Below are positions 15,038-22,106 of a stretch of DNA of 26,071 nt, piece after piece. Position numbers and translations under genes: made by a program. The DNA is from Flavobacteriales bacterium UBA7519 (lineage in GTDB: Bacteria; Bacteroidota; Bacteroidia; Flavobacteriales; Weeksellaceae), in contig DLND01000077.1 in the NCBI GenBank assembly GCA_002476905.1, positions 1 through 26,071 on the forward strand, read 5' to 3'. Positions within the stretch are counted from its first letter, which is position 1; each line of letters opens with the position of its first letter. The notes beneath the pieces are model-generated. The model was not told the origin of the DNA. It saw only the letters and a program-made list of their open reading frames with translations, and ran no database searches.

Positions 15038-15349
15038 ATGAAAGCCGGCTTCATTTATATTATGACGAATAAGAATAATACAACATTGTATATTGGTGTA
15101 ACTTCCCATTTACCAAACAGAGTTGTAGAACACAGACAAAACAAATATCAAAATAGTTTTACAAGTCGTTATAATTTATACAAACTGGTTTATTGGGAAT
15201 CTTTTCAGGAAATTGGTGATGCAATTACAAGAGAAAAACAATTAAAAGCAGGCTCAAGACAAAGAAAAATTGATCTTATTAATACCACAAATCCTCATTG
15301 GAAAGATTTATATGAAGATATCAAAGATATTATGGATCCTTTTTATTGA
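15038..15349 (+). CDS. Short GIY-YIG nuclease domain protein
   Basis: A 103-residue single-domain GIY-YIG protein, the size of the UPF0213/YhbQ-like group. The GIY strand appears as FIYIM (5-9) and the YIG strand as LYIGV (17-21). The catalytic Arg is R28 in NRVVEHR, and the metal-binding Glu is E66 in ITREKQLKAGSRQRKIDLI. The C-terminus has the family ending NPHWKDLYED, so all expected active-site residues are present. A Mg-dependent DNA endonuclease activity is expected, but no substrate is known for such small members. The gene lies wholly between perfect 28-bp inverted repeats. Four bases before its ATG stands TACCTTTA, close to the -7 consensus, so its mRNA may be leaderless. Confidence 0.9.
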   Translation: MKAGFIYIMTNKNNTTLYIGVTSHLPNRVVEHRQNKYQNSFTSRYNLYKLVYWESFQEIGDAITREKQLKAGSRQRKIDLINTTNPHWKDLYEDIKDIMDPFY

Positions 15350-15351
15350 TG

Positions 15352-15379
15352 AGATTGCTTCACTTCGTTCGCAATGACA
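15352..15379 (-). repeat. Right arm of 28-bp inverted repeat
   Basis: A perfect inverted copy of 14983-15010. It begins two bases after the GIY-YIG stop codon and ends nine bases before the stop of the convergent pabC gene, so it may also act as a 3'-end hairpin for either transcript. Confidence 0.95.
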
Positions 15380-15388
15380 TTACATTAA

Positions 15389-16015
15389 TCAAAACTCCAA
15401 ATCAGATTCCTCTTTCGGCAGATTAATAATTTTTTCAATTGGATAAATGAACATATCATCGAAGTCATTCAAGGCATTGATTAACTGAAAATGTGTGAAT
15501 TCTTTAATATTATCTAAAGTGATTTCGGTTTCTTTGATTTCTTTCGATTGTAAAAGATGCTGTCTCATTACGCCATTCAAAAGATAACTTTTCGGCGTGA
15601 ACCAAGTTTTATCTTTCAGGAATAAAAGATTGGAATATGAAGTATCTGTAATCTGATTATTTTTCACAATAATGACTTCATCGGCGTGACTTTTATCTTT
15701 CAATTTTTGTAATTGAGTTCTGTCAGCAGACTTAAAGTTATAGTCGATTTCATTATCAATAACCAATTCAAAATCATCTAATTCTGAAATCACATAAGGA
15801 ATCATCTGCGTTTTGAAATTATTGTCCAAATCATACTCGATTCGGAATTTATAAAGTCCGTCTTCATCGTGCTCTAAATTGAGAAATAAACTATAAATAT
15901 CAATTTTACATTCTTTTCCAAAGTGTGAAAAAGTGTCGTTCATTCTTTTCTGATGAAGTTCTTTCAGGAAAATTTTCTGGTCTTCAACTTTGATGCTTTC
16001 AATAAATCGGGACAT
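15389..16015 (-). CDS. pabC: Class-IV aminotransferase, probable aminodeoxychorismate lyase PabC
   Basis: A 208-residue fold-type IV PLP enzyme. As PabC it would convert 4-amino-4-deoxychorismate to p-aminobenzoate and pyruvate for folate. The PLP Lys is probably K95 in YNFKSADRTQLQKL. The cofactor-binding loop is ITDTSYSNLLFL, with Asp124 where most members have Glu. PKSYLLNGVMRQHLL matches the family's 'P....ilpGitR..ll' segment. It is shorter than E. coli PabC (about 270 residues), mainly at the N-terminus, which seems normal for Bacteroidetes homologues. It overlaps the 3' end of pabB by 17 bases, and this pairing is the main reason to prefer PabC over a branched-chain or D-amino-acid aminotransferase. 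Confidence 0.82.
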   Translation of the reverse strand: MSRFIESIKVEDQKIFLKELHQKRMNDTFSHFGKECKIDIYSLFLNLEHDEDGLYKFRIEYDLDNNFKTQMIPYVISELDDFELVIDNEIDYNFKSADRTQLQKLKDKSHADEVIIVKNNQITDTSYSNLLFLKDKTWFTPKSYLLNGVMRQHLLQSKEIKETEITLDNIKEFTHFQLINALNDFDDMFIYPIEKIINLPKEESDLEF

Positions 16016-16970
16016 AGATTTTGTTTTTCATTTCTTCGTATTCGCTGACAAGGTCACTTTGATGGGTAATTCCACCTCCGCTTTTGAAAAACAGTTTCTC
16101 GTTCTCTTTTTCAATAAAACGTATCATCACGCAGGAATCCAGATTTTTGCCGTCAAAATAACCTGCAATTCCCGTATAAAATCCTCTTTCATATTGTTCG
16201 GCTTTCAAAATAATTTCCAACGTTTTTGGTTTTGGCGCACCGAGAATAGAACCAGCTGGCAATAATTTTTGAAGAATCGTTCCAATTTTATTCTGATATT
16301 CCGGTTTGATTTCTCCTTCGATTTCGGAACTCATTGCCAAGAGATTTTTCTGCTTGGTTTTGATATAATCGATTCTTTGAAATTCTTTCACCTGAACGTT
16401 ATCCGCAACCATACTCAAATCATTTCGAAGTAAATCCACAACGGTATAATGTTCCGCTTTTTCTTTTGGGTCATTTTTCAGGATATTTTCTGCATCTTCG
16501 ATTTCTGCATCAATCGTTCCCTTCATCGGATGTGTAAAAATTTTGTTGTCAATAATCTCCACGAAAGTTTCCGGCGAGAAAAAAACGAATTCATCTTTAA
16601 ACAGAACTTTATATTTTGCTTTGGAAAATTGAAAAATATCTTCTAAGCTAAGATTGGTTTCGATTTCTGTTTTTGTGGTATAATTAGTCAGATAAGAATT
16701 TCCTTTTCTGAGATTTTCCTGAACGATTTCGAATCCTTTTTCATATTCTTCTAATGTTTCGGGAAATGATTTCCATTCAAAGTTGGGAATTGTTGCGTGT
16801 TGATAATTGACGTTTGTAATATTCGGAAAATCAACCAACAAAGCTTTATTTTTAGTTTCGATTTTTGTGAATATTCTGACTTCATCCATCAAAAAATTAA
16901 TGAGAAAAAAGAATGGTTCTTTTCTCTCTGACAACTCGTCCATCTTTTGAAACTTCGGATTCTGAAACAT
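15999..16970 (-). CDS. pabB: Aminodeoxychorismate synthase component I (PabB)
   Basis: A 323-residue chorismate-binding enzyme that aminates chorismate to 4-amino-4-deoxychorismate, with ammonia from a PabA glutaminase not seen in this window. The decisive motif is HPMKGT with Lys150: PabB enzymes have PIKGT-type lysine, while anthranilate synthases have Ala. Other family blocks are QENLRKGNSYLTNYT, VDLLRNDLSMVA, LLPAGSILGAPKPKTLEII and ERGFYTGIAGYFDG, ending with GGGITHQSDLVSEYEEMKNK. It is the short, stand-alone form lacking most of the N-terminal region. The start is uncertain. The ATG at 16970 stands five bases after a TATTTTTG -7 element and would be leaderless or nearly so; the ATG at 16943 (MDELSERKEPFFF) is the alternative and looks more like family N-termini. 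It overlaps pabC. Confidence 0.92.
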   Translation of the reverse strand: MFQNPKFQKMDELSERKEPFFFLINFLMDEVRIFTKIETKNKALLVDFPNITNVNYQHATIPNFEWKSFPETLEEYEKGFEIVQENLRKGNSYLTNYTTKTEIETNLSLEDIFQFSKAKYKVLFKDEFVFFSPETFVEIIDNKIFTHPMKGTIDAEIEDAENILKNDPKEKAEHYTVVDLLRNDLSMVADNVQVKEFQRIDYIKTKQKNLLAMSSEIEGEIKPEYQNKIGTILQKLLPAGSILGAPKPKTLEIILKAEQYERGFYTGIAGYFDGKNLDSCVMIRFIEKENEKLFFKSGGGITHQSDLVSEYEEMKNKIYVPIY

Positions 16971-16975
16971 AAAAA

Positions 16976-16983
16976 CAAAAATA
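16976..16983 (-). promoter_or_regulatory. Candidate -7 element for pabB-pabC
   Basis: The minus strand reads TATTTTTG, an exact TAnnTTTG match, ending five bases before the ATG at 16970. If used, transcription would begin at or within a base or two of that ATG. Confidence 0.5.
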
Positions 16984-17045
16984 AGAGAAAAGATGATAGA
17001 GAAAAGATAAAAGACTTAAAATGTAGTTTATCAATTACAATCCGT

Positions 17046-17053
17046 TATTTTTG
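17046..17053 (+). promoter_or_regulatory. Candidate -7 element for the membrane protein gene at 17070
   Basis: TATTTTTG, an exact TAnnTTTG match, 16 bases before the ATG. The -33 region lacks a clear TTG at the expected distance. Confidence 0.5.
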
Positions 17054-17069
17054 CAAAAAAATTTGAAAA

Positions 17070-17777
17070 ATGACGACGCAAAAACCAGAAATTGGAAAAA
17101 TACTGACAGAAGCCTTTCAATATTGGATTAGAACACTGCCGTTCCAGCTGCTGTTTTCCGTGCTTTATTTTACCATATTAATGTTTTCATCGATGTATGC
17201 GTTTCGCTATTACGGATTATTCGAGGAAATTTTAAAAATACAGGATTTGTTTTACTCCGATACGAAGTTATTTGTGGAAAAATATTCTGAAATTATGAAA
17301 ACTGAAAATGCGCAGTATTTTGCAATGGTGGTTATGGTCATAAAGGCAGTGATTTTCCCTCTTAATATCGGTTTTTTGAAGATCTACAGAAAACTGGATC
17401 TTGGTGAGTCGCCACATATTTCTGACCTTTTTGCGGGATTCCAAGGGCATTATTTCTTCTTATTCGTGATCTATGCATTGTTTTGGAATATCATCAATAA
17501 TTATCTGCTGCTTCTTTTTTTCATCTGGATTCCAATGCTGCTGCTGACGCCTTCTCTCGTTTTCTTCAAAAACTACAATTTTTTTCAGGCTTTCCGCATC
17601 AGCATACAAGTTTTTCGCAATAATATCTTGTTATTTATTATCGCAACTCTGGCATCGATTATCATTTCATACAGCGGATTAGTGATGTTTATTTTCGGAA
17701 TCTTTGTGACATTTCCGTTTTGGAATGCTGTAATCTATGTGCTTTACAAGCATTTTATCGCTGATTTTCAGGAATAA
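17070..17777 (+). CDS. Polytopic membrane protein of unknown function (YciC/DUF975-like)
   Basis: A 235-residue integral membrane protein. It has an N-terminal amphipathic segment (PEIGKILTEAFQYWIR) and about six membrane helices: near residues 24-46, 83-104, 126-145, 147-165, 184-200 and 202-226. The layout resembles the next gene product: an 'I...AF......' start, a middle bundle, then a conserved-looking 'SLVFFKNYNFFQAFRISIQV' block before the last two helices. I read both as members of one poorly characterised Bacteroidetes family, related in style to YciC/DUF975 membrane proteins. No catalytic residues stand out. A TAnnTTTG element precedes both this gene and the next, so they may be separate transcripts despite the 69-base gap. 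Confidence 0.6.
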   Translation: MTTQKPEIGKILTEAFQYWIRTLPFQLLFSVLYFTILMFSSMYAFRYYGLFEEILKIQDLFYSDTKLFVEKYSEIMKTENAQYFAMVVMVIKAVIFPLNIGFLKIYRKLDLGESPHISDLFAGFQGHYFFLFVIYALFWNIINNYLLLLFFIWIPMLLLTPSLVFFKNYNFFQAFRISIQVFRNNILLFIIATLASIIISYSGLVMFIFGIFVTFPFWNAVIYVLYKHFIADFQE

Positions 17778-17814
17778 TTTTTATTGAGTTTACCCGTTTA
17801 AGATTTTTTTTGTG

Positions 17815-17822
17815 TAGATTTG
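17815..17822 (+). promoter_or_regulatory. Candidate -7 element for the membrane protein gene at 17847
   Basis: TAGATTTG matches TAnnTTTG exactly and ends 24 bases before the ATG at 17847. It covers the upstream TTG codon (17820) that would otherwise be the longest start, which argues for the ATG. The -33 element is poor. Confidence 0.5.
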
Positions 17823-17846
17823 AGTATCAACTACAAAAATAACTTT

Positions 17847-18581
17847 ATGGACAATTTTAATGAATTTGGTACAACTGCCGCTTCACCAAATAAAGAGACT
17901 GGTGCAATAATCTCTCATGCATTCGAAATTTTTAAAAACACTTTCCTTTATTGCCTACTTGCTGTGGTAATATATTTTTTACTAAGCTACTTGATACAAA
18001 TTATCACTGGGTTTAATTCTGCAATAATTATGGAACAAATTAAAGATTCCGGCGGAGACGTAGATTATAAAGAAATTATCGCTGCTCCGGGTTTTGTAGC
18101 TTATAGTGGGGCTAATTTTCTCGTAACATTGCTTTTATCACCGATTTTTGTCAGTTTAATTTATATCGCTAATAAATCGAATTTTAAACAACAGATTAGC
18201 GCTACTGATATCTTTTTTGCTTACAAACAAAATTTTATCAATATTGTTCTTTACGCATTCATAACTCAGATTTTGTTTACAATTCTATTTTTGATGTGTA
18301 TTCTTCCTGCTTTGTTTGCTTTGCCACTGTTCTTTTTAGGCTATCCAATTTTAATTTTTGAAAAGGCAAGTGCTTTTGATGCTATTAAAAAATCTTTTGA
18401 CATAGCTAAAGAAAATTATGGCACGATTTTACTTACCGGGTTATTAGCGGGTCTTATCAGTATTGCAGGTGTGGTACTATGTTGCGTTGGTATTTATCTT
18501 ACAATTCCATTCGCCTACATTGCAATGTACTCTGCTTACTGCGCGTACTGCGGTGCGCCAAGACAAATTGATAATAATTAA
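17847..18581 (+). CDS. Polytopic membrane protein, paralogue of the preceding gene product
   Basis: A 244-residue integral membrane protein from the ATG at 17847. A longer frame begins with a TTG at 17820, but that codon falls inside a -7 promoter element. A soluble N-terminus rich in Asn, Thr and Ser (1-20) precedes about six helices (near 33-55, 90-107, 131-150, 152-171, 193-212 and 213-232). The block LIFEKASAFDAIKKSFDIAK (169-188) aligns by eye with the equivalent block of the upstream protein, and the last two helices follow at the same spacing. The tail has several Cys residues (CCVG, YCAYCG). Relatives are sometimes labelled beta-carotene monooxygenase, which I think is a misannotation: no metal-binding His or Glu pattern is present. 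It precedes the AI-2E transporter by 13 bases. Confidence 0.62.
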   Translation: MDNFNEFGTTAASPNKETGAIISHAFEIFKNTFLYCLLAVVIYFLLSYLIQIITGFNSAIIMEQIKDSGGDVDYKEIIAAPGFVAYSGANFLVTLLLSPIFVSLIYIANKSNFKQQISATDIFFAYKQNFINIVLYAFITQILFTILFLMCILPALFALPLFFLGYPILIFEKASAFDAIKKSFDIAKENYGTILLTGLLAGLISIAGVVLCCVGIYLTIPFAYIAMYSAYCAYCGAPRQIDNN

Positions 18582-18594
18582 ATGAAATAAAACT

Positions 18595-19683
18595 ATGTCA
18601 GATTCCGGTAAACAAATAGATTCTGTTATTATTAAACAGATTGCATTAATTCTTGTTATATGTGTCTTAGTTGGGTTAATTTGCTGGAATCTGGCATTAT
18701 TTATTCCTTCTTTTTTAGGAGCAGTTACGCTTTACATTATTTGTAGAAAATTCAATTTTTATTTGATTGAGGAAAAAAACTGGAAACCCTGGCTTGCATC
18801 AACAGTTCTGATGTTAGGCTCTCTTGTTATTCTGATTTTACCCGTTTATTTTACAGTTGACCAATTGGTTTCCAAAATGGGAAATGCGGAGGTTTATATG
18901 CAAAAATTCAATATATTCCTGGAGAAGATCCATCAATTTGTTTATCAGAAAGTGGGATTTGATATCCTCAGCAAAGAGAATATTACTAAAGTTACCAATT
19001 TTGCAGGAACATTTTCTACAAAAGCTTTGAGCACAACTTTCAATACTTTTACAGTAGTTGTTTCGATGTATTTTATCTTGTATTTTATGTTTGTAAAAGC
19101 CAGACTTTTTGAAAAAATTGTTGCCAAAGCAATGCCTTTCAAGAGAACAAATACGCAAATGCTGGGAGATAAATTTGTAAAGTTAGTAATGGCAAACGCG
19201 ATTGGAATTCCTGTGGTTGCGCTTGGACAAGGTATTGTCGCTTTGATTGGTTATTATATTTTTGGAGCTCCTAGTCCGATGCTTTTATTTGCCTTAACGG
19301 CTCTTGCATCTATGTTGCCGGTTGTCGGCGCTGCGATTGTTTATCTTCCTGTAGGGATATTTATGATTGCTGAAGGACAAACAGGTGCAGGTGTTGGGGT
19401 TTTAATCTATGGTCTTGTGGTAGTCGGTTTGACCGATAATCTTCTGCGATTTACATTATTGAAGAAATTAGAAGACATCCATCCCTTAATCACCGTTTTT
19501 GGAATTATTATGGGTATGAACATTTTTGGATTTATGGGCTTGATTTTTGGTCCTATTCTGATGTCAATTACTGTTATGCTAATCCAAGTTTACAGGGATG
19601 AATTTTCGGAAGAAGACACTCCTCCGCCCTTGAAAATTCCTAATCAAGATGATGATATAGATGTGACTAAGATTATAATTTAA
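18595..19683 (+). CDS. AI-2E family transporter (PerM/YdiK-type)
   Basis: A 362-residue polytopic inner-membrane protein of the PF01594 family. It has paired N-terminal helices (about 12-30 and 33-50), a third helix at 63-82, then an amphipathic region (85-150) and a helix at 148-166. The C-terminal half has the conserved family region GQGIVALIGYYIFGAPSPML, then SMLPVVGAAIVYLPVGI and the glycine-rich GFMGLIFGPILMSITVMLI. A charged cytoplasmic tail follows (DEFSEEDTPPP). Despite the name, most members are not shown to move autoinducer-2; some act in Na+/H+ antiport or efflux. It sits between a membrane protein (13-base gap) and a DUF3820 gene whose ATG follows its TAA directly. Confidence 0.9.
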   Translation: MSDSGKQIDSVIIKQIALILVICVLVGLICWNLALFIPSFLGAVTLYIICRKFNFYLIEEKNWKPWLASTVLMLGSLVILILPVYFTVDQLVSKMGNAEVYMQKFNIFLEKIHQFVYQKVGFDILSKENITKVTNFAGTFSTKALSTTFNTFTVVVSMYFILYFMFVKARLFEKIVAKAMPFKRTNTQMLGDKFVKLVMANAIGIPVVALGQGIVALIGYYIFGAPSPMLLFALTALASMLPVVGAAIVYLPVGIFMIAEGQTGAGVGVLIYGLVVVGLTDNLLRFTLLKKLEDIHPLITVFGIIMGMNIFGFMGLIFGPILMSITVMLIQVYRDEFSEEDTPPPLKIPNQDDDIDVTKIII

Positions 19684-19917
19684 ATGGAACAAGAAATAAA
19701 CCCTGAAATCCTTGTAGAAATTTGTACTGTGAAGATGCCTTTCGGCAAGTATCAAAATACAATTCTAGCAGACCTGCCTGTTTCTTATCTTGAATGGTTT
19801 ATGAGAAATGGTGGCTTTCCTAAAGGAAAATTAGGAATGCAACTATCCACAGTTTATGAAATCAAAATCAATGGACTGATGGATTTATTAATTCCAATCC
19901 GAAAAAAACAGTTCTAA
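19684..19917 (+). CDS. DUF3820 family small protein
   Basis: A 77-residue soluble protein with the DUF3820 signature MPFGKYQNTILADLPVSYLE followed by W-F-x-R-x-G-G-F-P-K-G-K-L-G. The fold resembles exonuclease-associated 'putative quorum-sensing-regulated' modules, but the function is unknown. The ATG abuts the stop codon of the AI-2E gene (TAA then ATG), so it is probably translated by re-initiation. Its own stop overlaps the stop of the convergent uvrB by four bases. It is therefore the last gene of the plus-strand operon. Confidence 0.85.
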   Translation: MEQEINPEILVEICTVKMPFGKYQNTILADLPVSYLEWFMRNGGFPKGKLGMQLSTVYEIKINGLMDLLIPIRKKQF

Positions 19918-21905
19918 CCTTTCAAAGCTGCAATCTCATCTCGTAATTTTGCAGCTTTTATAAAATCAAGATTTTTTGCAGCATTTTCCATTTCTTTTTG
20001 CTTTTGAGCTATGATTTTCTCGATATCTTCACTTCCATAATTGGCTCTTGTTTCAGCCACTTCCTGCAAGATTTCCTTTTGAGTATATCGTTCATCCGGA
20101 AAATCTTTGCTTCTTCCCACAAGGTTTTCACTAATTTTTTTATTCAAAGCTTGTGGAACTTTGCCGTTGTCAGTATTGTATTTCATCTGCTTTTCACGGC
20201 GGTAATTGGTTTCATCTATCGTTGCCTGCATAGATTTCGTTATTTTATCTGCGTACATTATGGCTCGCCCATTCAGGTTTCTCGCAGCTCTACCAACCGT
20301 TTGAATCATAGACCTTCTTGAACGTAACATTCCTTCTTTATCCGCATCCAGAATCGCAACTAAGGAAACTTCTGGTAAATCCAATCCTTCTCTCAAAAGA
20401 TTGACGCCAACCAAAACATCGAACAATCCTAGACGCAAATCCTGCATAATCTGAATCCTTTCCAAAGTTTCCACATCAGAATGAATATATCTTGTTCGGA
20501 TTCCAACTTTTGTAAAATACTTCGTCAGTTCTTCCGCCATTTTTTTGGTTAAAGTCGTCACAAGAACTCTTTCGTCCAACTCTACCCTTTTATGGATTTC
20601 TTCAATTAAATCATCAATCTGATTCATTGTTGGACGGACTTCGATAACTGGGTCAAGAAGTCCTGTTGGTCGAATAATCTGTTCAATATAAGTTCCTCCG
20701 GTTTTTTCCAGTTCATAATCTGCAGGCGTTGCCGAAACATAAATTACCTGATTCTGCATATCCTCAAACTCATTGAACTTTAGCGGGCGGTTGTCCATCG
20801 CAGCAGGCAAACGGAATCCGTGTTCTACTAAAACTTCTTTTCTACTTCGGTCACCTCCATACATTGCGTGAACCTGAGGAATGGTAACATGACTTTCGTC
20901 TATCACCATCAGATAATCTTTCGGAAAATAATCGAGTAGACAGAAAGGTCTTGATCCGGGCAAACGTCCGTCCATATAACGGGAATAATTCTCAATCCCT
21001 GAACAATAGCCCAATTCACGAATCATTTCTAAGTCGAGTTCGGTACGTTCTTCCAAACGTTTGGCTTCTAAAGGTTTTTCAATTTCCTGAAAAAAATCGA
21101 CCTGCTTAACCAAATCATCCTGGATCTGGCGAATAGCACTTTGCATCGTCTCAGGAGTTGTCACGAAAAGATTGGCTGGGTAAATATTAATAGAATCGAA
21201 GTCTGATAAAACGTTACCGGAAACAGGATCAAAACTCTGGATTTTTTCTATTTCATCACCAAAAAACTGAATTCTGATCGCCGTATCAGCATAAGCTGGA
21301 TAAATATCAATCACATCCCCTTTTACCCGGAAAGTCCCACGCTGAAATTCATTTAACGCCCGGGAATATAACGCACTAACCAAAGAATGGAGCAACCTTG
21401 TTCTAGAGATTTTTTCATTTTTATCTAATGTAATCAATGACTTATGAAATTCCGTCGGGTTTCCGATACCATAAATACAAGAAACTGAAGCAACAATGAG
21501 GACATCACGCCTTCCGGAAAGCAAACTTGCCGTTGCAGACAATCTCAATTTTTCGACTTCTTCATTGATGCTCAGATCTTTCTCAATATATGTATTGGTA
21601 GAAGCAATGAAAGCTTCGGGCTGATAATAATCGTAATAGCTGACAAAATATTCCACCGCATTATCCGGAAAAAATTCTTTAAACTCCATAAAAAGTTGTG
21701 CCGCCAAAGTTTTATTATGCGCCAAAACCAAAGTCGGTTTCTGCACCTGCTGGACAACATTGGCTACAGTAAACGTTTTCCCGGAACCTGTAACACCGAG
21801 TAGCGTTTGATATTTTTCACCGATCTGGATGCCATCTACCAGTTTTTCAATGGCTTGTGGTTGATCTCCCGTTGGCTGATATTCTGAATGAAGTTTGAAT
21901 TGCAT
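19914..21905 (-). CDS. uvrB: Excinuclease ABC subunit B (UvrB)
   Basis: A 663-residue damage-recognition helicase of nucleotide excision repair, loaded by UvrA and in turn recruiting UvrC. It has Walker A GVTGSGKT (37-44), the beta-hairpin that probes DNA (VEYFVSYYDYYQPEAFIAST, about 90-109), DESHVTIPQ as the DEAH-like motif, NRPLKFNEF, then helicase domain 2 with VLVGVNLLREGLDLPEVSLV and QTVGRAARN. The C-terminal UVR domain (about 622-660, IAQKQKEMENAAKNLDFIKA) contacts UvrC. Length is standard. The promoter -7 element TAAATTTG ends four bases before the ATG. uvrA is not in the window. The stop overlaps the convergent DUF3820 gene. Confidence 0.97.
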   Translation of the reverse strand: MQFKLHSEYQPTGDQPQAIEKLVDGIQIGEKYQTLLGVTGSGKTFTVANVVQQVQKPTLVLAHNKTLAAQLFMEFKEFFPDNAVEYFVSYYDYYQPEAFIASTNTYIEKDLSINEEVEKLRLSATASLLSGRRDVLIVASVSCIYGIGNPTEFHKSLITLDKNEKISRTRLLHSLVSALYSRALNEFQRGTFRVKGDVIDIYPAYADTAIRIQFFGDEIEKIQSFDPVSGNVLSDFDSINIYPANLFVTTPETMQSAIRQIQDDLVKQVDFFQEIEKPLEAKRLEERTELDLEMIRELGYCSGIENYSRYMDGRLPGSRPFCLLDYFPKDYLMVIDESHVTIPQVHAMYGGDRSRKEVLVEHGFRLPAAMDNRPLKFNEFEDMQNQVIYVSATPADYELEKTGGTYIEQIIRPTGLLDPVIEVRPTMNQIDDLIEEIHKRVELDERVLVTTLTKKMAEELTKYFTKVGIRTRYIHSDVETLERIQIMQDLRLGLFDVLVGVNLLREGLDLPEVSLVAILDADKEGMLRSRRSMIQTVGRAARNLNGRAIMYADKITKSMQATIDETNYRREKQMKYNTDNGKVPQALNKKISENLVGRSKDFPDERYTQKEILQEVAETRANYGSEDIEKIIAQKQKEMENAAKNLDFIKAAKLRDEIAALKG

Positions 21906-21909
21906 ATGA

Positions 21910-21917
21910 CAAATTTA
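21910..21917 (-). promoter_or_regulatory. Candidate -7 element of uvrB, four bases from the ATG
   Basis: The minus strand reads TAAATTTG followed by TCAT and then the uvrB ATG. With the usual start about five to seven bases after the -7 element, the mRNA would begin at or next to the ATG. The -33 element is unclear. Confidence 0.5.
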
Positions 21918-21929
21918 CGAAATAAATTA

Positions 21930-21946
21930 TGGTTTTTTGTAAACCA
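21930..21946. promoter_or_regulatory. Inverted repeat in the uvrB promoter region
   Basis: TGGTTT (21930-21935) and AAACCA (21941-21946) are inverted copies five bases apart, centred about 33 bases upstream of the uvrB ATG, between where -7 and -33 elements would lie. It could be an operator for damage-responsive control; no known LexA-type consensus is recognised. Confidence 0.3.
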
Positions 21947-22039
21947 AAAAGCGTGTCAAATTATCTCATATCACAATAATTGATTAAGATTTTTATTGCT
22001 TACTGTCCTTAGATGTTTTAATTCTACTTTTAAATATTT

Positions 22040-22053
22040 TTTTGACGTCAAAA
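22040..22053. promoter_or_regulatory. Perfect 14-bp palindrome between uvrB and guaC
   Basis: TTTTGACGTCAAAA is fully self-complementary and lies 53 bases upstream of the guaC ATG and 135 bases from uvrB. It suits a dimeric regulator controlling guaC. The rest of this 201-base divergent region is AT-rich with no further structure noted. Confidence 0.4.
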
Positions 22054-22094
22054 TAAAGACCTTGCAGGCTGTCGGTCATTCAAAATTAATATAC

Positions 22095-22102
22095 TAATTT
22101 TG
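22095..22102 (+). promoter_or_regulatory. Candidate -7 element of guaC, four bases from the ATG
   Basis: TAATTTTG is followed by ATGT and then the guaC ATG at 22107, the same spacing as at uvrB. The family N-terminus ([14 protein letters not shown]) supports this ATG, so a leaderless mRNA is predicted. Confidence 0.5.
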
Positions 22103-22106
22103 ATGT

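Larger units (their letters stand above)
14983..15379 (+). mobile_element. 397-bp unit: GIY-YIG nuclease gene enclosed by perfect 28-bp inverted repeats
   Basis: The ends are exact inverted copies of one another over 28 bases (14983-15010 and 15352-15379). The only gene inside is the GIY-YIG protein, and the unit fits between the 3' ends of convergent menD and pabC with 56 and 9 bases to spare. The repeat sequence, containing CATTGCGAACGAAGTGAAGC, belongs to a type I know as very common in bacterial intergenic DNA. No target-site duplication is visible outside the arms. Whether the nuclease moves the repeat is inference. Confidence 0.6.

Noticed and set aside
14970..15390. Target-site duplication flanking the GIY-YIG unit
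   Set aside because: ACAT-like strings occur on both sides (near 14979 and 15382) but not directly adjacent to the repeat ends, and they are too short to separate from chance.
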